A DNA stretch of 64,000 nt from Arthrobacter sp. 9V (GTDB lineage Bacteria; Actinomycetota; Actinomycetes; Actinomycetales; Micrococcaceae): assembly GCF_902506065.1 (NCBI RefSeq), contig NZ_LR732912.1, positions 4,168,838-4,232,837 of the forward strand. Direction: 5' to 3'. Each line of letters opens with the position of its first letter. Position 1 is the first letter of the stretch. Made by a program: the position numbers and the translations under genes. Positions 51,809 to 60,389 of the stretch are shown piece after piece. The notes beneath the pieces were generated by a model. That model did no database searches and was not told where the DNA came from. It saw only the letters and a list, made by a program, of their open reading frames with translations.

Positions 51809-53340
51809 CCGCAGTCCGCAGCAGCATAGTCCGGATCTCTTCCACCCGGCTCCGGCTCCTCATGGCAGCGCTCCTGGCGGTGTCATTCCTTGGAGCCCTT
51901 GATCACACCATCGTTTCGACGTCCTTGGCCACTGTGGCAGGCGAACTCGGAGCCCTCCAGCACATGAGCTGGGTGGTAGTGGGCTACACGCTCGCCAGTA
52001 CTGTCCTCCTCCCGGTACTCGGAGGGTTGGGCGATCGGGTGGGACCGCGGATGGTCTTCCTCATTGCGCTGATCGGCTTTGTTGCAGCTTCCTTCGTCTG
52101 CGGCCTCGCGCATGACATGACCCAGCTGGTCGTCGCCCGGGTCCTCCAGGGCATGAGCGCCGCGGGTCTTCAGTTGATGTCGCAGACGATCGTTGCCGAG
52201 GTCACTACGCCCAGGCAACGTCCCGCGTACCTCTCGCTGATCGGCGCTGCCTTTCCGGTGGCGATTTTGATCGGGCCACTGCTTGGGGGCCTGATCACGG
52301 ACCACTGGGGTTGGCCCTGGGTGTTTTGGATCAACGTCCCGGTGGGGCTTGCTGCCCTTCTCCTGGCGGTCGTGGCCGTTCCGCACATCGAACCGGCGGG
52401 CAAAAAAAGGTTCGACGTCGTTGGGGCAGTGCTGCTCACCGCTGTCCTTGTGGCGGTGGTGCTGGCAGTTGCGTGGTTCAGCTCCGGGAACTCCGCAGCA
52501 TGGATCGCCCTTGGAGCCGGCGTAGCAGCGCTAGGCGGGCTTGTCGTCGTCGAGCGTGGTCAAAAGAACCCCATCATCCCGGTTCATTTGTTCCGCAACC
52601 GCACCTTCAGTGCTGGCGTGGGACTCTCAGCCGTCATGGGTGCCGGGCTTATCTCAGCCACGGCGTACCTGCCAACGTATTTCCAGATGGCCTATGGCGT
52701 CAGTGCCACCATCTCAGGGCTGGTACCCATCGCCACAGTGCTGGGTATGTTGGTGGGCAATCTGGTGACGGGCTGGCTTGCGTCGCGAACCGGCCGCTAC
52801 CGCGTTTTTCCCATCATAGGAACGGTGATGGGAGCAGTCGGACTCGGAGCCATGTCCTTGCTCCCGGGTGGTGCGCCGCTGTGGGTGCCGGCGCTGATCA
52901 TGGCTTTCGTGGGCCTCGGCACGGGAGCTTTCATGAGCCTCGCCATTGCGATCGTGCAAGGTGCTGCACCACGCAGTGAACTTGGCGCCGCAACCGCAAC
53001 CGCGGGACTCAGCGGGCAGATCGGATCCACCGTAGGATCAGCCGTGGTAGGCGGCGTGGTGGGGTTCGGCGTCGCATCGCTCTTGCCAGCCGGGCTCGAT
53101 TCCCACACCTTGACACCTGCCTTGGTCCACGCCGCAGACCCCGTCTTGCAGGCTGAGATCGCAGCGATTTACCACGACGTCTTTTCTCCCGTTTTCCTTG
53201 CCCTGGCCGGCGTCTACATCCTGGGTTTCATTGCAGCGTTGCTGCTGCCCGATGGACGACTGTCCGATGATGCCGCGGGCTCTGCCGACACTGCCGCCAT
53301 GGACGACTCTGCAGGCCTGGCTCTGCAAGGAAAGGATTGA
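51805..53340 (+). CDS. MFS transporter, DHA2 (EmrB/QacA-like)
   Basis: 511 residues, about 14 helices. Marks are ALDHTIVSTSLATVAGELG in helix 1, the GGLGDRVGPR loop and GPLLGGLITDHWGWPWVFWINVP. It begins at a GTG that overlaps the stop of the deglycosidase gene as GTGA, so it is coupled to that operon. It may export the released aglycone or another toxic product, or import a glycoside; export is more usual in this family. Confidence 0.88.
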   Translation: MTAVRSSIVRISSTRLRLLMAALLAVSFLGALDHTIVSTSLATVAGELGALQHMSWVVVGYTLASTVLLPVLGGLGDRVGPRMVFLIALIGFVAASFVCGLAHDMTQLVVARVLQGMSAAGLQLMSQTIVAEVTTPRQRPAYLSLIGAAFPVAILIGPLLGGLITDHWGWPWVFWINVPVGLAALLLAVVAVPHIEPAGKKRFDVVGAVLLTAVLVAVVLAVAWFSSGNSAAWIALGAGVAALGGLVVVERGQKNPIIPVHLFRNRTFSAGVGLSAVMGAGLISATAYLPTYFQMAYGVSATISGLVPIATVLGMLVGNLVTGWLASRTGRYRVFPIIGTVMGAVGLGAMSLLPGGAPLWVPALIMAFVGLGTGAFMSLAIAIVQGAAPRSELGAATATAGLSGQIGSTVGSAVVGGVVGFGVASLLPAGLDSHTLTPALVHAADPVLQAEIAAIYHDVFSPVFLALAGVYILGFIAALLLPDGRLSDDAAGSADTAAMDDSAGLALQGKD

Positions 53341-53341
53341 C

Positions 53342-54373
53342 GTGGCCGGCAACAACACTGTGAGATGGGGGCTCGCCGGCACCGGAGCCATTGCCCGTGA
53401 ATTTGCGCAGACCCTTGCCGAAGTCCCCTCTGCCTTCCTCGCTGCTGCAGCTTCCCGGACCGTGGCGGCCTCAGGGAAATTCTGTTCCGAATTCGGCATC
53501 CCAACACAGCACCTGTCCTTTCAGGACCTTGCCCATGACCCCGCTATTGACGCGGTGTACGTTTCCACCCCTGCCGGATTGCATCACGAGCATGCCTCGC
53601 TATTCCTGGAGGCGGGCAAGCACGTCCTGGTGGAGAAGCCCTTTACCGCCACCCACGCCGAAGCCCTGGACCTTGCCCGAACCGCCAAGCGGTCCGGAAC
53701 GGTGCTGATGGAGGCCATGTGGTCCCGGTTCCTGCCTGCCTACGTTGAGCTGAAGCGGCTGGTGGACGATGGTGCAATCGGAGAGGTGCGGAAGGTGGAA
53801 GCGTCCTTCGGTTTCCCGATTCCGGAGGCCGGGCCGAGGGTGCGGCCGCAGTTGTACGATCCCGCGTTGGGCGGCGGAAGCCTGCTGGAGATGGGCGTTT
53901 ACCCTGTTCAGCTCTCGCACTGGCTCCTCGGGAATGAGACGACCGTCGCCGCGTTCGGGCGCAGCAGCACCAGCGGGGTGGACCTGGACACCACGGCGCT
54001 TCTTTCCTTTCGCGGCGGTACAACCGGATACATCAGCTCATCAATGTCCACAGTGCTTCCCAACAACGCTCGGATACTGGGAACCGAGGGCATCATTGAA
54101 CTGCCGGCCCCGCACCATTGCCCCAACGAGCTGACTGTTTCACGCTACAACCCATCGGGTCCCGGGCTTCAGCAGTCCCACATCATTCAGGCACCCATTG
54201 TTGGCGGCGGACTCAGGTACGAAATTCTCGAGTTCCACGCGCTGCTAGAGTCCGGTAGCCCGCAAAGCTCTGTGATGCCCCTGGGCGACTCTTTAGCCAT
54301 CATGCGCACACTGGACCTCATAAGGCACCAGGTCCACAAACCTTCCCAGGAGGAGCCTCACCGTGAAAGTTAA
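53342..54373 (+). CDS. Gfo/Idh/MocA family oxidoreductase
   Basis: 343 residues from GTG 53342 (AAGGA seven bases upstream). The Rossmann part is RWGLAGTGAIAREFAQTLAEV, with DAVYVSTPAGLHHEHASLFLEAGKHVLVEKPF giving the catalytic EKP motif. The C-terminal part (GGGSLLEMGVYPVQLSHWLLG) is as in glucose-fructose oxidoreductase relatives. It would use NAD(P)H. A fitting role is to reduce the 3-keto sugar released by the deglycosidase back to a usable sugar, or to oxidise a glycoside C3 in parallel to the flavin enzyme. Confidence 0.88.
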   Translation: MAGNNTVRWGLAGTGAIAREFAQTLAEVPSAFLAAAASRTVAASGKFCSEFGIPTQHLSFQDLAHDPAIDAVYVSTPAGLHHEHASLFLEAGKHVLVEKPFTATHAEALDLARTAKRSGTVLMEAMWSRFLPAYVELKRLVDDGAIGEVRKVEASFGFPIPEAGPRVRPQLYDPALGGGSLLEMGVYPVQLSHWLLGNETTVAAFGRSSTSGVDLDTTALLSFRGGTTGYISSSMSTVLPNNARILGTEGIIELPAPHHCPNELTVSRYNPSGPGLQQSHIIQAPIVGGGLRYEILEFHALLESGSPQSSVMPLGDSLAIMRTLDLIRHQVHKPSQEEPHRES

Positions 54374-56552
54374 AGTACAGCCGGAGCAGATCCTGGCCTC
54401 CATGACCTATGCGCAGAAACTGGCACAACTTCAGATCGTTTGGAGGCCGGACTCTGCGGAAGCGGGAAACCTTGCCCGAAACGGTGCCGGGGCATTGTTC
54501 TGGCCCGCCTCGGCGCAAGCCACCAACGCTCTTCAGCGGATCGCCGTCGAGGAAAGCCCGCACGGCATCCCCCTCCTGATCGGCCTTGACGTGGTCCATG
54601 GCCAGTTCACCATCTTTCCCACTCCCCTGGCACAAGCGGCCAGCTTCGATCCCGAGGTGGCAAGGGACGACGCACGGCTCTCCGCAAAGGAAGCCCGGTC
54701 CAATGGAGTGAACTGGACCTTTTCGCCCATGATCGATGTGTCACGGGACCCACGATGGGGGCGCGTGGTGGAAGGGTTCGGCGAGGACCCCTACCTCAAC
54801 GCCGTCTTCGGGGAGGCCAAGATCCAGGGCTACCAGGGCAACGATCTTTCCTCCGACGCGTCCATTGCCGCCTGCGCAAAGCACTTTGTTGGCTACAGTG
54901 CCTCCGAAGGAGGACGCGATTACAACACCACGGACATCTCGGTCCAGCGGCTCCACAACGTGTACCTGGAACCCTTCAGGGTGGCGGTCGCAGCAGGAGT
55001 TGCCAGTGTCATGGCAAGCTTCAACGCAGTCTCAGGCGTTCCCATGCACGCCAACCGGGAGATGCTCACCGGTGTCCTGAAGAACCAGTGGGGACATGGC
55101 GGGATTGTGGTGGCAGACGCCGGTGGCGTGGGAGAGCTTGTGGACCATGGCGTCGCCGCAGACGCTGCCGACGCCGGGCGCTTGGCACTATCAGCAGGTC
55201 TCGATGTTGAAATGGGTGGCTCATTGCTGATCGACGGTGAGCCGATTATCCGCGAGGACCTGCTGGACTCCGCGCGCTTGGACGACGCCGTGCTCCGTGT
55301 GCTGCGGCTGAAGCAGGCGCTGGGCCTGTTCGAGAACCCTTATGTGGACGAGCTTGCAGCCGCAACCGGCCCCGATGAAGCCTCACTCTTAGCGGCAAGG
55401 GCCACTGCCGGTCGTTGCGCTGTTCTGCTGAAAAACGACGACGGCGTGTTGCCGTTGAAGCCCCGGGGTCAACGCGTTCTAGTGGTAGGTCCTTACGCTG
55501 AAAGCAAGGACCATCTGGGGGCCTGGGTACAGTACTTCGCGTCACCCACCACCACGTCCATTGTGGAATCGCTGACCACGGCCCTGCCGGACTCTGTGGT
55601 GGCCACACTTCCCGGCGCCACCTTCTTTGACTCCGATCCCGGCCTGCAGGCTGAGGCTGCCGCCGCCGCTGCGGAGGCGGATCTTGTGATCGTGGCCGTT
55701 GGAGAACCCAGCGACCTTTCCGGGGAGGCAAGCTCGCGGAGTTCATTGAACCTCCCCGGCGACCAGGAACAACTGATCAGGGCCATTGCCGGCTCAGGGA
55801 CCCCCTTTGCCGTAGTCCTCATGACCGGCCGCCCGTTGGTGGTCAGCGAATGGATTGATCAATGCCCTGCCCTCCTGGTGGCGTGGCATTTGGGCACTGA
55901 AGCAGGAAAAGCAATTTCAGACCTCCTTACCGGTGCGGTCAACCCCGGTGGCAAACTTCCCATGTCCTTCCCGCGCTCCGTGGGTCAAGTCCCCATCTAC
56001 TACAACCACGAGTCAACGGGGAGGCCGGCCCGTACTGGAGGCTCTCTTGCTCACAAACGGCCGGACGTTGGGCTGACCGGCCCCAACAACACTGATGACT
56101 ACTACAAGTCGAAGTACCTGGACTTGGAGCTTGGGCCGCAGTTCAGCTTCGGATACGGGCTTAGTTACACGTCCTTCGAGCTGGAATCATCGGCGGACCA
56201 AGCACTCTCGGTCACCTTGGACGAGCTTGGAGCCGGAACAAGGCTTTCCTTCACCACAGTTGTCCGCAACACCGGTACACGGGATGGCGACGAAGTTGTC
56301 CAGGTGTGCATTTCCGACCTCGTGGCAAGTGTGACCCGGCCCGTCAGGCAGTTGCGGGGCTTCAAACGAGTATTCGTACCTGCCGGAGAAGAACGGCGTG
56401 TATCACTGAGCGTCGGCTTCGATGATCTGGGATTCTGGACCAACGATCACAGTGCCGGATACATCGTTGAGCCGGGCGGGTTCCGGGTGGAGATTGGCAA
56501 CGGCCTGACCTCCCGGGAATTCAGCCTGACGGTCACGCCCACTTCCCCTTGA
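54363..56552 (+). CDS. Glycoside hydrolase family 3 (beta-glucosidase type), second copy
   Basis: 729 residues. GIPLLIGLDVVHGQFTIFPTPLAQAASFDPE and WTFSPMIDVSRDPRWGRVVEGFGEDPYLN are standard GH3 domain 1; CAKHFVGYSASEGGRDYNTTDIS has the conserved KH. The nucleophile segment reads GGIVVADAGGVGELV, with Asp in VADAG in place of the commoner VSDW/VSDY. Domain 2 and a C-terminal fibronectin-like domain (about 620-715) complete it. No signal peptide. The GTG has AGGAG seven bases upstream and overlaps the oxidoreductase by 11 bases. Unlike the 40-42 kb GH3 it has the fibronectin-like tail. Confidence 0.9.
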   Translation: MKVKVQPEQILASMTYAQKLAQLQIVWRPDSAEAGNLARNGAGALFWPASAQATNALQRIAVEESPHGIPLLIGLDVVHGQFTIFPTPLAQAASFDPEVARDDARLSAKEARSNGVNWTFSPMIDVSRDPRWGRVVEGFGEDPYLNAVFGEAKIQGYQGNDLSSDASIAACAKHFVGYSASEGGRDYNTTDISVQRLHNVYLEPFRVAVAAGVASVMASFNAVSGVPMHANREMLTGVLKNQWGHGGIVVADAGGVGELVDHGVAADAADAGRLALSAGLDVEMGGSLLIDGEPIIREDLLDSARLDDAVLRVLRLKQALGLFENPYVDELAAATGPDEASLLAARATAGRCAVLLKNDDGVLPLKPRGQRVLVVGPYAESKDHLGAWVQYFASPTTTSIVESLTTALPDSVVATLPGATFFDSDPGLQAEAAAAAAEADLVIVAVGEPSDLSGEASSRSSLNLPGDQEQLIRAIAGSGTPFAVVLMTGRPLVVSEWIDQCPALLVAWHLGTEAGKAISDLLTGAVNPGGKLPMSFPRSVGQVPIYYNHESTGRPARTGGSLAHKRPDVGLTGPNNTDDYYKSKYLDLELGPQFSFGYGLSYTSFELESSADQALSVTLDELGAGTRLSFTTVVRNTGTRDGDEVVQVCISDLVASVTRPVRQLRGFKRVFVPAGEERRVSLSVGFDDLGFWTNDHSAGYIVEPGGFRVEIGNGLTSREFSLTVTPTSP

Positions 56553-56638
56553 ACCCGGCAGCCCTTGAACCCGCTAGCCCCGCCCCAAATTATTCCGCCC
56601 ACTAAGTTATTCCACCCCAGCATTAAGGACTGATCACC

Positions 56639-58276
56639 ATGCCACACCAGAACCTCCCGCGACTCGAGCGGACAGGCGGCCACGTCCGGCTCATTGTTGA
56701 GGAGAAGCCGTTTCTTTGCATCGGGGGTGAACTGCATAATTCGAGTGCGTCCCATCGGAGCTACATGTCGCCCATCTGGGACAAGCTGGCAAAGTCCGGG
56801 GTCAACACGGTGATCGCTCCCGTGTCCTGGGAACAAACAGAACCGGTGGAGGGGCAACTCGACTTCTCCATCGTGGACGGGTTGGTAGAGGACGCCAGGT
56901 CCACCGGTGTCCGTCTGGTACTGATTTGGTTCGGGGCCTTCAAGAACGCTTTCTCCACGTATGCACCCGGTTGGGTTCGCGCCGACCGTGAACGCTTTCC
57001 GCGCGCAGACAGGGGTGTCAAACCGTTCAAGACACCCTTCTCGTATCCCGGATCCATGCCGCGGCCGAGCTTGTCCGTCTTCTCTGAGAATCTCTTTGAA
57101 GCGGACCGAACTGCCTACACTGCCCTGATGAGGTATCTGGCCATGATCGATCCGGACCATACAGTCATCATGGTTCAGGTTGAAAACGAGGTTGGACTGC
57201 TGGGTGCAGGAAGAGACCACAGCGCACTGGCCGATGCCGCTTGGAATGCACCGGTCCCTGAGAAATTGATTGCTGCGGTTTCCCAAGCTCCGGAATCCTT
57301 CGACCAGGAGTTTGTGGAGGCCCTTGGCTCGAGTCCGGACAGCAACAAAAGCTGGGCGGACTACTTCGGAGACCACAACCCCGTTGCCGAAGAGACGTTC
57401 ATGGCTTGGGGATTTGCTTCCTTTGTGGGAGGTTTGGCGGCGGCCGGAAAGGAAGTCCTGCCGCTCCCGGCGTATGCAAACGCCTGGATCGGCCCGCAAC
57501 GGGGACAGGACCTGCCCGGCCAGTACCCAAGCGGCGGACCGACTGCGGGGATGGTTCCGGTGTGGCGTGCCGCGGCGCCGGCCATCGACTTCCTGGCACC
57601 GGACATCTATGTTCCCAACTCAGAAGAAGTCATGCGGCAATACGCCTCCGCTTCCAATCCCCTCTTCATCCCCGAAGCACGTTTCCGGGCCGGGGATGCA
57701 TTCTTGGCCATTGGGGGGTTTGGTGGCTTGGGCTACAACGTCTTCGGTGTGGAGGAAGGCCGGGAAGGCAACCAGTTCAGCGCCGCCTGCTCCATCATCA
57801 CTTCCCTCACTCCAGAGATAGTGGATGCCCAGCGCGATGGACGGATTTTTGGTTTCGCCCTCGACCAGGAGGAGGAATCCATCAGCACGGAACTGGCGGG
57901 TACAGCAATTACGGTTCGAAATTCCAGGAAGCTCCTCGAAGGAATGCTCCTGGACGCAGGCGTTCGCGTTCCTCCCGCGCCGGAACTGCTGGAGGAAACC
58001 GTTGCTGCCACCCATGGTCCCACCCCGGGAGACGCCCGTCCCTTCGGGATGGTTTTGGCCATCAGTCCCACCGAGTTCATTGTGGTGGGCCAGGGAGCTC
58101 AAGTGGACTTCCACAAGCCCGGTAGTGAAATTGAGCTTGACGCAGTGAGGGAGTTGGTAATCACAGATTCCGGGTTAGCGGAAGGACGATTCCTCAACGG
58201 AGACGAGCGCCTTGAAATCCTCTCGGACAAGCACATCAGCGCCGTGAGGGTCAGTCTCCTCGTCAACGCCGGCTGA
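56639..58276 (+). CDS. GH35-like beta-galactosidase family protein (DUF5597 type)
   Basis: 545 residues. The barrel shows GELHNSSASHRSYMSPIWDKLAKSG, WEQTEPVEGQLDF, the acid/base in VQVENEVG (Glu184) and a likely nucleophile in LFIPEARF (Glu346). This matches the GH35-related group with a C-terminal DUF5597 domain (about 400-540), which contains bacterial beta-galactosidases acting on oligosaccharides. In this operon it may remove a galactosyl or similar unit from imported glycosides. An 86-base gap with two direct TTATTCC repeats separates it from the GH3. Confidence 0.85.
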   Translation: MPHQNLPRLERTGGHVRLIVEEKPFLCIGGELHNSSASHRSYMSPIWDKLAKSGVNTVIAPVSWEQTEPVEGQLDFSIVDGLVEDARSTGVRLVLIWFGAFKNAFSTYAPGWVRADRERFPRADRGVKPFKTPFSYPGSMPRPSLSVFSENLFEADRTAYTALMRYLAMIDPDHTVIMVQVENEVGLLGAGRDHSALADAAWNAPVPEKLIAAVSQAPESFDQEFVEALGSSPDSNKSWADYFGDHNPVAEETFMAWGFASFVGGLAAAGKEVLPLPAYANAWIGPQRGQDLPGQYPSGGPTAGMVPVWRAAAPAIDFLAPDIYVPNSEEVMRQYASASNPLFIPEARFRAGDAFLAIGGFGGLGYNVFGVEEGREGNQFSAACSIITSLTPEIVDAQRDGRIFGFALDQEEESISTELAGTAITVRNSRKLLEGMLLDAGVRVPPAPELLEETVAATHGPTPGDARPFGMVLAISPTEFIVVGQGAQVDFHKPGSEIELDAVRELVITDSGLAEGRFLNGDERLEILSDKHISAVRVSLLVNAG

Positions 58277-58302
58277 AAGCCGGAAAATCCGAAAGGAACT
58301 CC

Positions 58303-59253
58303 ATGCCGTTTCACCCGGACATCGCCGTTCGCCTCCCCTTGCTGGATGGCATTCCGTCCCTGGAGGCCGCACTCAGCCAACCGTCAATGCGGGCACAAAT
58401 GGAGGCCTTTGATGCCTACCCGGATGCGCCTCCCCCTCCGTCTGCCACAACCCGGATGGTCTCGGTCCCCGGCCCGCATGGTCCGGTACCACTACGCATT
58501 TACACCCCGTTGGAACGGAACCAGGACGCTGATTCCGCACGCGCTTTGGTGTGGATGCATGGCGGTGCCTTCCAATTCGGGGATCTGGATACCAAAGAGG
58601 CCGATTGGACTGCCCGGCAGTTGGTTCAGCGGGCATCGGCAACGATCGTGAGCGTGGACTACCGGCTGGCCGTTGACGGCGTGCACTACCCGGTACCCCT
58701 TGACGACGTCGTTGCCGCTGTTCGATGGGTTCAGGCAAACATGACGGAGTTGGGCATCACCTCGCTGTCGGTGGGTGGCGCCAGCGCCGGGGCAAATTTG
58801 GCTGCGGCAGCCGCATTGCGGCTCCGCGACGAGGACATGTGGGTGCCGGACCAGCTTGTGCTGGTGTATCCGATGATGCACGCCGAACCTCCTGCTCCGT
58901 CCGAGTCCCTCAGGCTCGCCTTGGCGGAACTGCCCGATGCCATGAAGCTCACCCCGCGGATGATCCACTCCGCAAGGGAGAATTACGTGGGAACTTCAAG
59001 CGATGTTCCTGTTCCGGGTTACGCCATGCCCGCCAACGCAGATCTGAATGGCCTCGGACCAACGTTGGTGCTGAACGCCGAATACGACGAGTTGAGGGCC
59101 TCAGGTGAGGCTTTCAGTTCCCTGCTTGCCGCCTGCGGTGTTGACGTGGAGCAGGTCAAGGTTCCGGGCATGCTTCATGGTTTCCTGAATCTGCCGGCAA
59201 CCTTTGCTCCCGTGAACGACGCTTTGGAGCGAATCGCAGTCAGGTTGCGCTGA
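58303..59253 (+). CDS. Alpha/beta hydrolase, hormone-sensitive lipase family
   Basis: 316 residues. The oxyanion motif MHGGAFQFGD (86-94), the nucleophile GASAGANLA (Ser161), the acid in NAEYDELR and His in GMLHGFLNL form the family triad. It hydrolyses esters of small or acylated compounds. As the last gene of the glycoside operon it may strip acyl groups (acetyl, malonyl, feruloyl) from imported glycosides; that is inference. It starts 27 bases after the GH35-like gene with AAAGGAAC upstream. Confidence 0.85.
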   Translation: MPFHPDIAVRLPLLDGIPSLEAALSQPSMRAQMEAFDAYPDAPPPPSATTRMVSVPGPHGPVPLRIYTPLERNQDADSARALVWMHGGAFQFGDLDTKEADWTARQLVQRASATIVSVDYRLAVDGVHYPVPLDDVVAAVRWVQANMTELGITSLSVGGASAGANLAAAAALRLRDEDMWVPDQLVLVYPMMHAEPPAPSESLRLALAELPDAMKLTPRMIHSARENYVGTSSDVPVPGYAMPANADLNGLGPTLVLNAEYDELRASGEAFSSLLAACGVDVEQVKVPGMLHGFLNLPATFAPVNDALERIAVRLR

Positions 59254-59312
59254 GTTGTTGGCGCATCCGCGCCCCCATGGCGCAGAACGTCTCATGAGCG
59301 CACTATGGAGTC

Positions 59313-60200
59313 ATGAACGCTCCCCGTGCCAGCGGTTTGGCGCAGGGTGGTTCCGGTAGCTTCCGGGCTGGCCTGCACCCGTGGAGCCGCTATGTGGCTT
59401 TGGGCGACTCGTTTACTGAAGGCTTGGGTGATCCCGAACCCCGGAGCCCCGGTGGCCTCCGAGGCTGGGCCGACCGGGTGGCGGAAGAGCTGAGCGTCGG
59501 TCACGAGGATTTCGCCTACGCCAATCTGGCCATCAGTGGGCGGCTGCTGCACCAAATACTCGAAGAACAGGTGGGCCCCGCTGTTGAATTGCGACCTGAT
59601 CTGATCACGCTCAACGCCGGCGGCAATGACTTGCTCTTCCATAGGAGCGATCCGGACAAGCTTGCCCTCGATCTGGATACAGGGGTGGAAAGGCTGGCCT
59701 CCACCGGCGCCACAATTGTGCTCTTTACAGGCCCTGATTGGGGTGCCACTCCAGTGCTGGGCCGTACACGTGGCAAGGTGGCCATCTACAACGAGAACGT
59801 CCGGGTGGTTGCTGCCCGCCATGACGCAGTCATCGCCGATCTCTGGGCACTGCGGCGGCTCACGGACCCGCGGATGTGGGATCCGGACAGGCTGCATTTC
59901 TCGCCCCTGGGCCAACACACCATCGCCATGATGGTCCTCGATACCCTCAACGTTCCGCACACCTTGGAACCCTTGACGCCCAAACCCCTCCCGGAGCGCA
60001 GCTGGCGTGAGGCGCGGGTCGGGGACATCATCTGGGCCCGCGAGCATCTCTTCCCGTGGGTGGTTCGGCGGCTTACCCAGCGGAACGTCGACGACGGCCG
60101 TCACCCCAAGCGGCCGGAGCCCGGCCCTGTGTTCGGGGCAAGCATGCCCTCAGGAGCATATATAGGGCTGGAACACCGAAGCGGCTCGGATCATCCATGA
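59313..60200 (+). CDS. SGNH/GDSL hydrolase
   Basis: 295 residues. Block I RYVALGDSFTEGLGDPEP (Ser33), block II Gly in NLAISGRLLHQ, block III NAGGNDLLF and block V DRLHFSPLGQH (Asp and His) are all present. No signal peptide is visible, so it should be cytosolic; the ester or acyl substrate is unknown. It follows the esterase by 60 bases but may be transcribed on its own. Confidence 0.87.
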   Translation: MNAPRASGLAQGGSGSFRAGLHPWSRYVALGDSFTEGLGDPEPRSPGGLRGWADRVAEELSVGHEDFAYANLAISGRLLHQILEEQVGPAVELRPDLITLNAGGNDLLFHRSDPDKLALDLDTGVERLASTGATIVLFTGPDWGATPVLGRTRGKVAIYNENVRVVAARHDAVIADLWALRRLTDPRMWDPDRLHFSPLGQHTIAMMVLDTLNVPHTLEPLTPKPLPERSWREARVGDIIWAREHLFPWVVRRLTQRNVDDGRHPKRPEPGPVFGASMPSGAYIGLEHRSGSDHP

Positions 60201-60300
60201 AAGCCGGGGAATATCCCCCTGCATAGCGCTTGATGTTTATGGAGTCCGTCACCCTTTGCCGCGCCTGTGGTGGTGTTGGCTGGATCGACGCTAAAATTTC

Positions 60301-60313
60301 ACTTGCCGCAAGT
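60301..60313. promoter_or_regulatory. ACTTGC-C-GCAAGT dyad before mptB
   Basis: Two perfect 6-base arms around one base lie 73 bases before the mptB start, in the 185-base gap after the SGNH gene. It may be an operator; no known consensus is matched. The same gap holds the short reading frame at 60363-60389. Confidence 0.4.
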
Positions 60314-60362
60314 ACGAGCTCTTCGGCGTCAATCCGCGTTTACTTCTTAGGAGCGCCATACC

Positions 60363-60389
60363 GTGAGTGGGGGAACCGACCAGTCATGA
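60363..60389 (+). other. Eight-codon upstream frame ending on the mptB start
   Basis: GTG at 60363 with AGGAG nine bases upstream opens eight codons and stops at TGA, which overlaps the mptB ATG as ATGA. Ribosomes finishing here could restart on mptB. It may be chance, but mptB itself has no good ribosome site. Confidence 0.35.
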
